Shown: positions 22,947-34,622 of the stretch, one piece after another
Layout: every line of letters starts with the position of its first letter
Numbering within the stretch: the first letter of the stretch is position 1
Origin: Aselliscus stoliczkanus
Lineage: Eukaryota > Chordata > Mammalia > Chiroptera > Hipposideridae
Assembly (NCBI GenBank): GCA_033961575.1
Contig: CM066728.1
Span: forward strand, 106,155,852-106,219,851
Length of the DNA stretch: 64,000 bases
Direction of reading: 5' to 3'
Position numbers and translations under genes: made by a program
Notes under the pieces: generated by a model
Told to the model about the DNA's origin: nothing
The model's database searches: none
Seen by the model: only the letters and a program-made list of their open reading frames with translations

Positions 22947-23302
22947 TGTCATACACTGAATGTCTGTACCCCCTAGGCCCCTAAAAAAATTCATAGATTG
23001 AAATCCTGACTTCCAATGCGATGGTATGGGGAGGTGGGACCTTTGGGACCTGGGGGTGGAACCCTCATGGACAGGATTAGCACCCTTGTATTAGGGGCCT
23101 CAGAGAGCTCTGCAGCCCACTCTGTGCCATGTGAGGAGGCAAGGATATGGCCCTCTGCACCGAGGACCAGGGATCTCACCAGAACCAGCTGGCACCCTGA
23201 CCCCTGATTTCCAGCCTCCAGAACTGGGAGGAAAAAATTCTGCCATTTATAGTCAACCAACTCTATGAATTCTGTTTTAGCAGCCCAAACAGACTAAGAC
23301 AC
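22947..23302 (+). mobile_element. MLT1-type solo LTR (ERVL-MaLR), sense
   Basis: The words 'ATACACTGAATGTCTGTACC', 'GGGGAGGTGGGACCTTTGGG', 'GGGGGTGGAACCCTCATG', 'GCCATGTGAGGAGGCAAGG', 'TTCCAGCCTCCAGAACTGG' and the end 'AGCAGCCCAAACAGACTAAG' are collinear with the copy at 2503. Confidence 0.85.
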
Positions 23303-23499
23303 GAAGATATACCACTTTTACCTACAAAATTAAGAAATACATATTTTGTAATACTCAGTGCTAGCTTGGGGGCAGTGATCCCCCACCACCTCTATAACAC
23401 TCATAAACTGGAAGCCAAGAAAGAGGATTGTTTCCATTTTTCTTTTAAAAAGTGGTAATGTGTATGGCACCCTTAAAAATGGTTACAGCCACTGACCAT

Positions 23500-23860
23500 T
23501 TAATTACATTTGCAGAAATCAATCCTAAGGACATTATTTTAAAATACTATGCATAAAAGTTTAGATATAATTTAATAAAAAACAAAGAGAACTTCAATAA
23601 AAGGCAAATAGTTAAGAAATCATACTGCATCCGTTGGTTAGAGCAGTATGCAGCCATTAATTTTTAATGCGACAGTAGAGGAAACTACTGACAATAACGT
23701 TAAGAGACAGCACCACATATGCTAATTATAATACACACATGAAGAGCAAGATCTCTCTGCCTAAGTTGTGTATCAATATAATGTTATGGTTATATCTCTT
23801 GGTGTGGAATGAGGTTAATTTTTATCTTAAGAATAAATTTATTGTCCCTAAAATTTCAAC
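23500..23860 (+). repeat. Ancient L1M 3' UTR fragment, sense
   Basis: The words 'AATCAATCCTAAGGACATTA', 'TATGCAGCCATTAATTTTTA' and 'AGAGCAAGATCTCTCTGCC' fit the old L1M 3' region whose consensus contains the 'actatgcagccattaaaaat' landmark. It is strongly diverged. Confidence 0.55.
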
Positions 23861-23876
23861 AAGGGAAGTATAGATT

Positions 23877-24307
23877 TTTTTTTTTTAAGATTTTATTGGG
23901 GAATTGGGGGAGGGGAACAGCGTTGGGGAATCGGGGAAGGGGAACAGACAAGTTGCTGTCCTTTTGTTCTTCAGTCTAGTTGTGGAGGATGTTGCTTCAC
24001 TGGCCCATGTTGGTATCATCATTGCGCTCTTCCCGGGTGAGGCAGATCGGTCGCCGGCCTCTGGATGGTCGCTCACCGCGGCTATTGGCAGCTCACGCTG
24101 GCTGCCGGCCACTCACTGTAGCCTATGGCAGCCCACTGCAGCAGGGGCTGCAGCCTACACCGTCACCGGGGCTCGCACAGCCCAGCTCCAGGTGGAACTG
24201 TTGTTAGCTGTAGAGGGCAGTGTCACTGGCCCTCACACGTGGGATCCGAACCAGGGCCGCTGGCGTCCCAAAACCAGCTCTTAACCAATGCGCCACTTGG
24301 CCAGCCC
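23877..24307 (-). mobile_element. Long-form bat tRNA-derived SINE
   Basis: The reversed tail is 'TTTAAGATTTTATTGGGGAA' and the reversed head 'GCGCCACTTGGCCAGCCC'. A 16-bp duplication flanks it (23861-23876 and 24308-24323) with one difference: AAGGGAAG versus AAGGAAAG. Open frames in this interval come from the GC-rich SINE body. Confidence 0.93.
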
Positions 24308-24439
24308 AAGGAAAGTATAGATTTGATAAGGGAAAAAAAGGAGATAATCTGAGCAGAATTCACACTGTGATATTGTTAAATAATTGAACATGAAAAAAAA
24401 ATATCCATAAAGTGGCTGCTTGGGAACATATTTTTAAGT

Positions 24440-24720
24440 TGGAAATCAATCTCTTTCTTTGACAATACACGGTCCTGTGAGGAAGCTCGCTGTACACCGG
24501 CCGTCAGTGAGGTGAACCCGGGCAGCTGCTGCCTCTGCTTCGTGCTGACATATTGGCTGATGGATGCCATAATTGACAGGACAGCTCTCTCCAACAGTGT
24601 TAGTCATGTTTGAGAATTTTAACTTTCTCCCCATTGACACCATCATGAGGGCGACTGCTCTGTTGCAGAGCGTGACATACAGCCAATCACCCCAGTCCTG
24701 GAAATGTTTAGGGTGACCTG
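24440..24720. promoter_or_regulatory. Candidate conserved non-coding block
   Basis: Unique sequence of balanced composition contains several CpGs (24472-24545), E-box-like CAGCTG near 24523 and no recognised repeat. The reverse-strand frames here have no known domain. Confidence 0.25.
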
Positions 24721-25027
24721 TGGAACAGTGTCTTCTATGGATTTTATGGTAGAACTTACCACTTTAGCTGATCCTGGTTGGACATGTATAGGAAAGGACC
24801 TTGCTAGTGAAACTCACAATACGTGTCACAGAAATGTAAGAAGCCACCCATTTGATAAAAATGACATATATACTGGGATAGCTTTTGAAGCCAGGATCTA
24901 CAGAAAGCAAGGAAGGAAAACAGGAGAAGGTATAGTTTAGTGTAGACAACCCAGCACTTTACTGAGTTTGAGAAGGGCTTTTTTATCACGTGGCTTACAC
25001 TAATTGTATAAAAGGAAGACCTTTTTT

Positions 25028-25116
25028 ATGCCCGGCCAAGTGGCACCGTGGTTAAGCGCTGGCTTGGGAAGCCAGTGGCCCCGGTTCAGGTCCCACATGG
25101 GAGGGCCAGGGACACT

Positions 25117-25145
<29 letters not shown>
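25028..25145 (+). mobile_element. Short-form bat tRNA-derived SINE
   Basis: The head 'TGCCCGGCCAAGTGGCACCG' runs through 'GGTTCAGGTCCC' (B box) to GACACTGCCCTC, then directly into a poly(A) tail. The 17-bp duplication 'AAAAGGAAGACCTTTTT' flanks it (25010-25026 and 25146-25162) with no mismatch, which implies a recent insertion. Confidence 0.93.
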
Positions 25146-25148
<3 letters not shown>

Positions 25149-25274
25149 AGGAAGACCTTTTTCCAAATCTCTCAGAATAAAACTGTAGCAGATCATAGTC
25201 TCTGGCAACTGTGGGGAGGGTGAATTCCTTGGAATGACATTATGTTCAGTGGATCCAATGAAAGCTCTCTTACG

Positions 25275-25460
25275 TTCAGTCAACGTTTATTGGGTGTCTG
25301 TGTGCCCGACGTATGGCAGATATTGGTCCTGCAGAGTGAATGAGGTAGAAACTGTCTCACTCTCGGCGACAGTAGCCAGATAACAGATAACCAGCACTAA
25401 TAATATAATGTGATGTAGAACTAAGGGACATCTCAAAGAGAATAATAATCTATTGGCCAG
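25275..25460 (-). repeat. LINE-2 3' end, antisense
   Basis: The words 'TCAACGTTTATTGGGTGTCT', 'GATATTGGTCCTGCAGAGTG' and 'AGATAACAGATAACCAGC' match reversed L2 3' end order. Confidence 0.55.
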
Positions 25461-26528
25461 GAAGTGCTCAGATGCAAGTGACAGAGAAGTCAACAGAATA
25501 AATTAATTTAGTCTGTCATTTCTCTTGAATCGCCAATCAGAGCTGGTTGTCGCTCCGCAGGCATTAGGGACCAGATGTGTTCAGTCTGTTCCACTGTGCT
25601 TCAGGCTGTCTTTATCCTATGAATGTGCACCCCACTGTCTCCATCCTGTGGGCCTCAGATGGCTCCGCCTCTCTAAGGCCACCTGCTGTTTGTCTGTGTT
25701 AGATAGGAGACACTGGCTTCTTCATGAAGGGCTGATCCACATCTTGTGGGCATCACAATGGCCAGTAACAATGTGGCGTTTGGCTGGGACACTGTGTTCT
25801 CTGTGTTCATTGACAAAGCCTGAAGATGTGGAATTCTGCCATGAATTCACTATTCATTTGAAACAGTTGATCAATTAATCTGCTTTCAAATACAGGGACA
25901 ATGAAATGCTAGTGAGACAAAGCATAGGTTTTCCTTACAATCAGTTAGCTTTTTCTAGTTACTGTTTCTGAGCTGAGTGAAACAAAGCCAATATTCTGTA
26001 CTACTGATGGAGAGTAATTAATCACTTTATTTATTTACCCATTTGTGTAAATGGAATCGTGCCATTGTTAAGCAGCCGATAAACAGTTGGTATCAGTGTG
26101 GAATAAATGGATTAAGTGGAAGGAAACTAGTGTTTATCCAGTGCATATCTTTTGTTATGCCCTCCCAATAAGGTTGATATTATATTGTTGTCTTGAAACT
26201 CACAGGGTATTTAAAATGCTTACTCAAGTTTACTGTTGAGAAATAACAGATTGCATTTAAACCTGATTTTATGTGATTTCCAAAGGAAAAATGTTTCTTC
26301 TATAGTACACTTTTCTCATTGTTTAGAGTACTGGTAAATACTCTGGTTTAGTGCCTTTCTTTTCTTTTTAGCTACATACGTAACAGTATGTAGCTTAAGG
26401 GAATGTAAAGACAAGAAAATAGAATATCAAAATATGGAGGAAAATAAAGTTAAAAATTTGGAAGAGAATTTTTAACTAGAGAATTTAAATTTATAGCTAT
26501 TTGCACATGTTTATATAAAGACACAAAT
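25461..26528. other. Unique DNA with a small hairpin
   Basis: A 117-codon frame at 25525-25878 has no recognised domain, and its region may be an old unclassified repeat. A perfect 10-bp inverted repeat lies at 26370-26379 and 26386-26395 (AGCTACATAC / GTATGTAGCT). Nothing else is identified. Confidence 0.4.
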
Positions 26529-26553
26529 TGTGTGTATGTGTGTGTGTGTGTGT
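26529..26553. repeat. Short (TG)n tract
   Basis: TG units with one TA interruption, about 25 bp. Confidence 0.9.
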
Positions 26554-27901
26554 TTGGAGACAGAAAGGTCAGTGTGGATTTGTTGTTATAAAACGAAAGT
26601 AGCATATATTGTATTCCAGTGTCATTGTACCATTGTATTTTCATTGGGTGAAATCAGGCATAGGTGTAAAATGCAGGTATAAACCAATATGTTCTTCAAA
26701 TATTTACTTCATCATGCATATCATGATTGTCATCTCATAAGATGGAATGTATTTACCCCTCACTATCATGTTGATTCCAGTCCCTTTCTTTCCTGAAACT
26801 TCAGAAATGATTGAGGTTCAAAGCCAGAACACGGTGATTCTGCACTTATCCTGGATTCACCCCTTGAGCACTGAGAAAGGCTTCAGCAATCGAAACACAT
26901 TTCCCAAAATTATTCAGTCCTCACAATAAGGGCATCGAGAAGTTTTGTCCAACTAGCTCCTCTTTCTTCTACCAAGGATGAATGAGTAATTATTTTTAGT
27001 TATTGTGTCCATTATTTCCAATCAGCATTAACACAGTTGATTTTCTGTGCTTATTTGTCAGTGTCAATATCTGTGTTTGTCATTATCTGAGTCACTAAGC
27101 CAAATTTACAACAAACTAGACAACTTTTTGTCTAGGCACAGGGATTCTAATCTGTCAATCTATTAAGTATATATCTATATCTCCATACTTTTTTTAATAC
27201 AGTGTGAGTTAGAGAAAAATATCAATACACAGCTTATTGTAACAACATGCCAATGTCCTGTTTCCACATGCTGTTAAACAGGAGTACTAATGCCTGGATA
27301 GAATGCCCTTGTTTCGTAGGTATATAGTACCATTTTCATGGTTGTCTCTTAGAAGCTAGAGTGGAGTATTGCATGGATAGCTCTTCATTAAAATAAAGAA
27401 AAATTGAGCTACTGTTAAATAAAAGATGAGATTGATGAGGTATTTTTCACTCTCATAAAATCTAAATTTAAATTTGAGGTACTGTAATTATAAAAACATA
27501 AAAGAGTGAACAATTAATGGCACTGTGTCAAATGGTCACCTGTAAGCACAATTATAAAGAAGGATAAACTAACCCACTGAAAAATCCAGTTACTCTCGCT
27601 AAATTAGGTTGAAATTGATCAGAACAAAACAGATTAACCCAATTATACATTATAATAGCTAGGAGAATTGCTTATAGTTCTGTTGAGTAAAATAGGAATA
27701 ACAAAAAGTAGATTTGGTGTGTATTTTATAAAGGCAGAATGTTTTTTCCAACATTGTAATCTGTTTGGACTTATCTGTGTGTAACTTATAGATCTTATAT
27801 ATTCATGTGTCTATTCAATTAGGAAGTTGATTTATTGAGAATTTACAGTTTTCATGGGATGGTAATTAAGTCTTAATGTTAAATTCAGATTTTTTTGTGT
27901 G
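26554..27901. other. AT-rich intronic DNA, little identified
   Basis: Parts such as 26780-26960 may be degraded MIR or L2, but I cannot place them. No coding segment is supported. Confidence 0.4.
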
Positions 27902-28004
27902 TTTTTTTTTGAGGGCAGTGTCACTGGCCCTCATATGTGGAATCCGAACCAGGGCCGCTGGCTTCCAAGGCCAGCGCTTAACCACCACGCCACTCAGCTG
28001 GCCC
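27902..28004 (-). mobile_element. Short-form bat tRNA-derived SINE
   Basis: The poly(T) start is followed directly by GAGGGCAGTGTCACTGG, the reversed B-box region 'GGAATCCGAACCAGG' and the reversed head 'GCCACTCAGCTGGCCCC'. The tail junction is the same as in the other short copies. Flanking CAGAT-plus-T-run words suggest an imperfect target duplication. Confidence 0.88.
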
Positions 28005-28225
28005 CAGATGATTTTTTAAAAAGCCTTATATTACTTATACTTGAACTTTTGTCAGACTAACTATAAACAGTATTTTTTGGAAAGAAACTTGTAAAATTAA
28101 TCAACAACACCAAAATTGTTTGTCTCCACAGTGCCACCTCTAAAAATCTGTTCAAAGAAAACAACCAAAGCTTTATAGAAATATTTAGTACAATAATACA
28201 TACATTATACATATTTTTTGATATA

Positions 28226-28305
28226 TTGAGTTGTCAGAAAAGTCATGACGCATTTTTGCAATAAAAAACATAGAAAAAAATATGTCATCACTTTTCCGGC
28301 AACCA
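28226..28305. mobile_element. Short palindromic mariner-type MITE (copy 3)
   Basis: Left end 'TTGAGTTGTCAGAAAAGTC' and interior 'GACGCATTTTTGCAA' match copies at 4967 and 9779. The right end 'CACTTTTCCGGCAACCA' is slightly diverged. TA flanks both sides, and the right flank opens into an AT microsatellite. Confidence 0.82.
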
Positions 28306-28340
28306 TATATATATTTATATATATTTATATATATATATGG

Positions 28341-28387
<47 letters not shown>

Positions 28388-28402
28388 CATATATATATAT
28401 TG
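28304..28402. repeat. (AT)n-rich microsatellite
   Basis: Interrupted AT/TATATTTA tract of about 100 bp directly beside the MITE. Confidence 0.95.
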
Positions 28403-28879
28403 CATTTATTTAAATAAATATGTAACTAAAAGAAATTGGAAATAAACTAAATGAGCAAAAAGTGAGGTAACTTTAAAATACTGTAGTACATCCATGGTGG
28501 CCTGGTGTGTAGCCATTATGAATTATTTTTTCAAGGAATAAAAGACTGGGAGAAATGCTTACAAAATAGTGGCAAGTGAAAAAGTAGTATGCATTTAATT
28601 TTGTAAAAGAATAAAATTTAAAAAATAAATATGTTTCAGATAAATAGGGGAAGAAAAAGAAATGAAAAGTTACAGTGTCTATCTCATGGGACTGAAAGTA
28701 ATTTTAATTTTTCAACTTTACAAATTTCTAAATTTTTAGCATAAATATGAATTACTTTTATCTTTTAAAAAATCTTGAAAGTCATCAAGAGAAAATGGAT
28801 TGAGGAGCACACTAAAAAAAAAAAAGTCATCCTGGACCAGTTTAGGAAACAAAACAGATTAGAAAGCTATGCAGTCCTA

Positions 28880-29200
28880 TTCACTACTGTAATTTTTATG
28901 TGAGATATTTACAGACGAAAAAAGCATAAGGTAATTAGGGCCCAGAATTATGCTAATGGCAGCACATATTGGAGAAACTATCTGGTTAATAGTCACATTA
29001 ACTGATGATTAAGGGAGAAGACAGTTTGACTGATGTACTTTCGCCCAGACACGGTAATGGGGCTGAGACGCTGCCTAGCAGCTACCCGAGTGCAGTGAGA
29101 GATGGCTACCATTCCTCGGTGGAAATCTGAACAGGTTTCCTGTTTTAAATCATAAATATAATGGGCTCAATAATAAAATGGCTTGATGAGCAGTTTTTAC
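28880..29200. promoter_or_regulatory. Best candidate intronic enhancer-like block
   Basis: Repeat-free DNA contains GGTAATTAG (homeodomain-type core, near 28931), ATGCTAAT (POU/octamer-like, near 28950), TAATGGGGCTG and a GC-balanced centre at 29044-29120, set in an otherwise AT-rich region. This layout resembles deeply conserved developmental enhancers in large neural-gene introns. No alignment could be run. Confidence 0.3.
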
Positions 29201-30640
29201 ATTTCTGTCAACTCTGCTCTATGTAAGTGAAATTATACATTTCAACGTTACACATAGTCGTAAGAAAAATTCTGAAGTATCACCAGTTTGTCATTAACTC
29301 TATGACACATTTTATTAACAAACAAAATTAATTACCAAACATGATCCTGATGTAGTATATTTTTTTAACTTTGCATCACCCCAAAACTATTTTCCTTAAA
29401 ATTAAAAAAAAAAATCACTGTAATTGTAATACATTATGTTTTCAGCTCTTTAGATAAAAATAAGAAACAAACATTTTCTTCTAAATTCAAAACTGTCTTT
29501 CTGGTAACTGTGGATATTTTCTATCTAGTTTATATCTTTTTATGAGAAACAATTAGACATCAAAAATTATATATTCTCTATATAATTATATTGACATTAT
29601 ATTTAAGTTTGCTATGAATGTGCTCAGCATATAAAAGTTAAAATATGGTTTGACAAGTTTATAGACATTAGAGCCTCAGGAATAACTTTAATTATACTAT
29701 CTAAAGTTCAGTTGTAATTTTTGGAGGAAAGGTATCTGTGCATTATATTTTCCCAACATATACTTACTGTATCATACATATGTAAAAATACACATATTGG
29801 CCTTCTAACATCATTTTAGCAGTGAATATTGGCATGTTTATTTTATTCTGCTGTTATGGTGACATTTCCAAGCAGTAGTTACAAGTCCAAATACACTTTA
29901 GTCACCTCAGTTTCTGACAGGAAGGCTAAATTGTGTCCCCATTATTTCTCACTTGGGGATTCTGTACAGTCAACATTCTCATCCAATAATAGTACATAAG
30001 AATTTGGAAATACATTTTATTTGCTCAGAGCTTTTTATAGGAATTGCAGTATCCTCAAGGTAAATTGCCTATCTTATTAAATAGTTTTAAAAACCTACAC
30101 ATTAGGATCATAACACATCACCAATAAAGCCCTATGCTGCCAGCTGACTAGGAAAGTAGAAATTGAGCTTGAATAAAAACCTACATAATTTTAAGGTTGT
30201 GATAAGATGAAGTATTTGATCACAGAGAATTTTGATGCATTAAACCAATTTTCTCCATTGAGAAACTTTAGTATAAATTAAATAAATGAGAACATGTAGA
30301 GATGAAAGGAAATATGTTAGATTGAGCCAGTCATCTAAATAATACATTTAATTGAATTTTAAAAATGGAGTCTGAATTTCTGGTGAATTATGGGGAGAGG
30401 ACCCTTATCCTAGTTTGCCTAAAACAGTCTGGTTTATACCAATCATCCAGGTAAAGCTATTGATAGATCCCCTCTAGCAAATGTTTCCTTTTGGACCATA
30501 AAAGTATTCATGGGGGAACTAATAATCACTTTTGTTTATCACGTGCTCTTCCATGGACCCCATAAACAGGAAATTAAAAGAATAAAAGGGAATGAGTATT
30601 TGATTTCCCCTTGTTGGCTAATTAGGGTGCCATAGAGCTT
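29201..30640. other. AT-rich intronic DNA, nothing identified
   Basis: About 1.4 kb without a recognised repeat, frame or microsatellite. Part may be conserved, but I see no specific signal. Confidence 0.4.
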
Positions 30641-30659
30641 ATGGATAACTCAGGGACCT

Positions 30660-31060
30660 GCTCTTTGCAACTATTACCGTCTATGGGGACCTGCTGTCCC
30701 CCACCCCATTCCACCCCCACCACTCCCACGTGTTCCTCTGTGTGGCCTAGGCCTGTCTCTAAGGAATGATTTCATGCCTATTCAAGGATGGTGATGGAAA
30801 AGTGTTGTATGGCCTGCCCATCAGGTCAGCAGTGTGACCAGGTGGGCTGGTGGCAGAGACCTGAGAGCCCGTGCCTCGGGCCCCAGGCTTGGCCAGCAGG
30901 TGACTGAGCCCTCACTGAAGAGTTGGCCGCCCTGTCTGCCAGGTAAATTCCATATGTGGAGGAGTGGATCTGCTGCGAGTTGTGGGGACACTCCAATCGT
31001 GATGGCGTGATTTACATGTCAGAATCAACACCAGATATTTCACAAGAAGCTGTATAGTGT
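30660..31060. other. GC-rich unique block in AT-rich intron
   Basis: The centre (30670-30950) is markedly richer in G+C than its flanks and contains C-rich runs near 30698-30725. No CpG island, exon or repeat can be supported. Confidence 0.35.
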
Positions 31061-31559
31061 CATCGAACATGTGTAATGTGTAGATGTAGCCACTTTTTAG
31101 CAGCTGTATTCACTTGTTCCAGGTGAAGGAATAAAGAGTAAAGCGAGGAATTGCATGTAGATTCGACTTTCCATAACAGAAGCAAGTCCCTTCAGCAGGA
31201 CTAGGAACTGTATCTCTTCTAAAATTGAAGCGTGTCTTTTGGAAAGAACTAAAGAAATCTTTTTAAAATACTGATTAAATCATATGATTTCAAAGAGGCT
31301 GAAAAACAAGGACATTGGTGATAATGCAAAGAAATGGTTTACCTTGTATGTGAGCCCATCCAAATGTTCTCCCCTGATAAACCTTAGACCACTAAGATTA
31401 ACTATCATATTTATTCTTAGTAGTTTGCTGCTTCTTACATTCCTTGAATCTCATAACTCAGAGCCCTTTATCAAGTGTGATTGTGAAATTAGGTCCATAG
31501 TTTTAATATGGGATCCTGTGTTTTTCTCAGCACCGTGTGTAGGTCATGCATGAAAGCTT

Positions 31560-31745
31560 GGAAATGCCCTAACTCCTCGTGGAACCTTTCCCAGACAGCT
31601 GGCCTTATATTATACATCCACGTGCACTCTGTATTTGCAGTGGTGTGACCTTGTATGCTCACCATTGCATCCCCAGCCTCCTAAAGAGCACCTGGTACCT
31701 TGTGGACACTCATACATGTTTGTTCTTTGAATGAATGAATGAAAT
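31560..31745 (+). repeat. LINE-2 3' end with (TGAA)n tail, sense
   Basis: The words 'CATTGCATCCCCAGCCTCCT', 'AGAGCACCTGGTACCTTG' and the closing TTTGAATGAATGAATGAAA (31724-31743) match L2 3' termini. Confidence 0.7.
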
Positions 31746-32139
31746 GAAGAAGTCATAGTTGAACATCCTTTCAGAGTTTCATTCTCTGTGAGATGGCTTT
31801 CACCATACTGAAAGGGCTTTGAAGATGAAGTCCCTGATCCCATATCCAGTCCAACAATAATCACATGGCTATTTGGTGTGCCTTTGAGATCCTCGTAACC
31901 CAAACTCAGCATCAGTTACGGTAGGATTGTGGCGGTGTCCGCCATGTTGCTATACACGCTGCACACACGCTGAGGCTGTTGAGTTGACACACCATGTAAC
32001 AGCCTGCACTGAACCTGCGGGGAGCAACACAGGTGCTGATTTTGAAGTCTGGTACCTCAGAAGAGGCCCACCCACCCCTCAGCCAGGGATGCTTGTGTGA
32101 AGGGGATTGTGGGAAGTTCTTCCTGCCACCTTCTTTGAT

Positions 32140-32560
32140 CAGGCCCTTCTGTTGCTCAGAAACCTCCAGTGGCCCCAAGTCCTTCCAGAATAAATGGCAA
32201 ATATTGACATTTGGTGTCTCTCCTCCTGCACCCCACCTCTTCCTCCTTTGCTCCAGGCCTACCTGGATATTATCTGTTCCCGAAAGCGCTTTCACTGCCT
32301 GCATCCAGGCCAGCTGTAACCACACTCCCACTGTTTGCTTATCAGGAATCCCTCACCTGTACAGTGCAGCTCCACACCGTCTCTCCTTTGGCATGTCCAC
32401 TGTTTCCTCCTTCACACACAGCCCTTCCCATGCCGCCGTAGCTCAGGCTTGGTTCCCTCTGCCAGCCCGCGCTGGCTGCTGAACCCCGCACACCTGGAGG
32501 ACAGGGGTGCTGTGTGTCATCTCAGCCTCCAACCCTTGGCACAGATTGGGGACATTCAGA
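32140..32560 (+). repeat. LINE-2 fragment, sense
   Basis: Pyrimidine-rich text such as 'CTCCAGGCCTACCTGGATAT', 'TTCCCTCTGCCAGCCCGC' and 'ACAGGGGTGCTGTGTGTC' followed by 'CTTGGCACAGATTGGGGACA' fits a diverged L2. The 149-codon frame at 32033-32482 is explained by it. Confidence 0.55.
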
Positions 32561-32719
32561 TGGCACTCCGTGATCTGAAGCCATATTTGTTCCCTCTTTG
32601 GAAAATACTCTCCCAGGGGAGTGGTGTGCATCTTAAATCCAACTTGATTTCTTCTACAAGGAAATGAGAATGGCTGGAATGAGTGCACAGGGCTCCTGAA
32701 ACTCAGAGTTCAATTGAAA

Positions 32720-32728
32720 ATAATAATA

Positions 32729-32759
<31 letters not shown>

Positions 32760-32761
32760 TG
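32720..32761. repeat. (AAT)n microsatellite
   Basis: TAA/AAT trinucleotide tract with one AGT interruption. Confidence 0.96.
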
Positions 32762-33027
32762 AAGCAGTTTAACTTGCTCACTATTGAAAGGGCCAAGATA
32801 CAAAATAATAACCAGTTAGTTTGGCCTTTTCATAGATTGACAAGTGCCTTACTGGGTTTGTACAGCGCTTCAGTATTTCCAATTGGTACCCCAGACCATT
32901 TCATACAAAGGGCTGAGTCTATTTCCAAATCTTAGGAAAATGTATGGCTACAAACATGTGTGGCTTCAGTGAAGTAGGCTGCCCACATTTCAGATATCTA
33001 TCATTTCCATTTGTAAGTTAACATTTT

Positions 33028-33108
33028 TTTTTTTAAGATTTTATTGGGGAATTGGGGGAGGGGAACAGGCAAGTTGCTGTCTTTTTGTTCTTCAGTCTAG
33101 TTGCGGAG
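33028..33108 (-). mobile_element. 5'-truncated long-form SINE (tail only)
   Basis: Only the reversed tail remains: poly(T), 'AAGATTTTATTGGGGAATTG' and on to 'TTCAGTCTAGTTGCGGAG'. A perfect 16-bp duplication 'TGTAAGTTAACATTTT' flanks it (33012-33027 and 33109-33124), so the truncation happened on insertion and not by later deletion. A tail-only copy lacks the pol III promoter. Confidence 0.92.
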
Positions 33109-33839
33109 TGTAAGTTAACATTTTAAGGCATGACTGATGAGCTAATAAATAAAATGTAATAATGTTGATTGTGGTGCTTTAGTTATTTAATTTCTGTTAA
33201 TTTTATCTTTCAATTCATGAGAGACTCCATATTAGGGAACCAAAAAAGCCTAAAAGCAATCAGTGAAAAGCAATTCTGAAAGTGTCAGCAAAAAATAATG
33301 GGTGAAATTTTGTTAAATTCCATTTTCTAAATAAAAGAGCTTATATTCAAACCCCTAATGTGAGATGAAAGGAGGGATGGTTTACAAATGTTTTATTATT
33401 GTTATAAATAAATAAAAACCTAAGAAAAATTTAATGAGTGTCTTTGGAAGGGCACTGACCATTGCAGTATGCAGAGTTCTAGATAAAGTAAAAGTAGGAA
33501 CAGGTAAAAACATTTTAAAATATTGTGCCCAGTGATTAACAAGGCCCTGTTGTATTATCTGTATAACTTGATATTCTCTCTTCTAGTAACAAATCATATT
33601 TACAAATGGTGACATTATGCATCAGATTCTGGATTTAGTCCTTCAAACTGAGGTATTACTCTCATAAACATACCTGATGATGTCATTCGCTTCCCCTTGC
33701 TTACTCCCAGGGATGGTGAGCGTCCTCTGTCTCCAGGGGTAAAATTCAACCCAGATAGCTCTAATTTATAGAAAGGTCTTTATAATACATGGGTGAATTA
33801 TTCTGCCATGCAGCTGTTGCCCACTGGTCCTGTCTCACA

Positions 33840-33945
33840 AGTTCAGCAACAGTGTAAGCTCCTGAGGGGTAGGCACTGTTTCTCGGCAGTGGTTGGTTCT
33901 TCCACAGCACCAGCACCTACTGGGAGCTCAGTAAAGAGGGCGAGT
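33840..33945 (+). repeat. LINE-2/MIR 3' fragment, sense
   Basis: The words 'GTAAGCTCCTGAGGGGTAGG' and 'GGGAGCTCAGTAAAGAGG' match the familiar L2 3' UTR phrase 'gtaagctccatgagggcagg ... ctcaataaa' with changes. Confidence 0.6.
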
Positions 33946-34397
33946 CTCTCTTCTGCATGGAGAAGCCCTTCTTGTTTTGGAAGGCACTTAACTCTCACCT
34001 GCCAGGTCTTCGTTCTCCTACTCCAGCCCTCTCAACACTCCTCTTACTTATATTCAAAACTATTATTTTATCCTCTTCATTAATACATGAATACCGAAGT
34101 CCCCATTAGTAAGCACTCAAGGAGCCAGGAAATGTGAACATTTAACACCCAGTGATTTTGAAAGCAAGACCAGGGCCCTAAAGCAAACCCCAGCCAGAAA
34201 AACATCCTGTGAAAGAAGTCTTCAGATAATAAGGACTGCGTCCCTAAAGTCAATTGAATTGGAAGACTTGAAAAAATAAAGTTGACATCCTAGTCTAATG
34301 TACCATCTGCAACCAATTTTCACGTTATAAGTACTATAAAATCTGTGATGTGAGATTGCAAGATAAGTCAATTATGAATACTCTTCAAGTACAGAGA

Positions 34398-34622
34398 TGA
34401 GCAGAAGGCAAACGATAGCCCGAGGGCCATATCCCGCCTGCTGCCTGCTTTTGTTAATAAAGTTTTATGGGAACATGGTCCATCCATTCATTTAGGTGTT
34501 GTCTGTGGCAGTTTCTGCACTGCAACACCAGGGCAGGGTAACTTCAATAGAGATCTTATTACTCCCAAAGCCTAAAGCTCCTGGCTTTTTACAGAAAAAG
34601 ATTGCCAGCCCCTAAATAGCAT
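34398..34622 (-). mobile_element. hAT-Charlie-type non-autonomous DNA transposon
   Basis: The words 'GCCCGAGGGCCATATCCCGC', 'TTGTTAATAAAGTTTTATGG' and 'ACAGAAAAAGATTGCCAGCC' match, in reverse, an old hAT fossil family whose sense ends read 'cagcaaactttttctgtaaa'. It is ancient and inactive. Confidence 0.65.

Larger units (their letters stand above)
28090..28790 (+). repeat. Ancient L1M 3' region, sense, interrupted
   Basis: The words 'ATACTGTAGTACATCCATGG', 'GTGTGTAGCCATTATGAATT', 'AATGCTTACAAAATAGTGGC' and 'TAGCATAAATATGAATTACT' follow the 3' end of old L1 elements. A MITE (28226-28305) and an AT microsatellite interrupt it. Confidence 0.6.

Noticed and set aside
32033..32482. 149-codon open frame
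   Set aside because: Explained by a diverged sense LINE-2.
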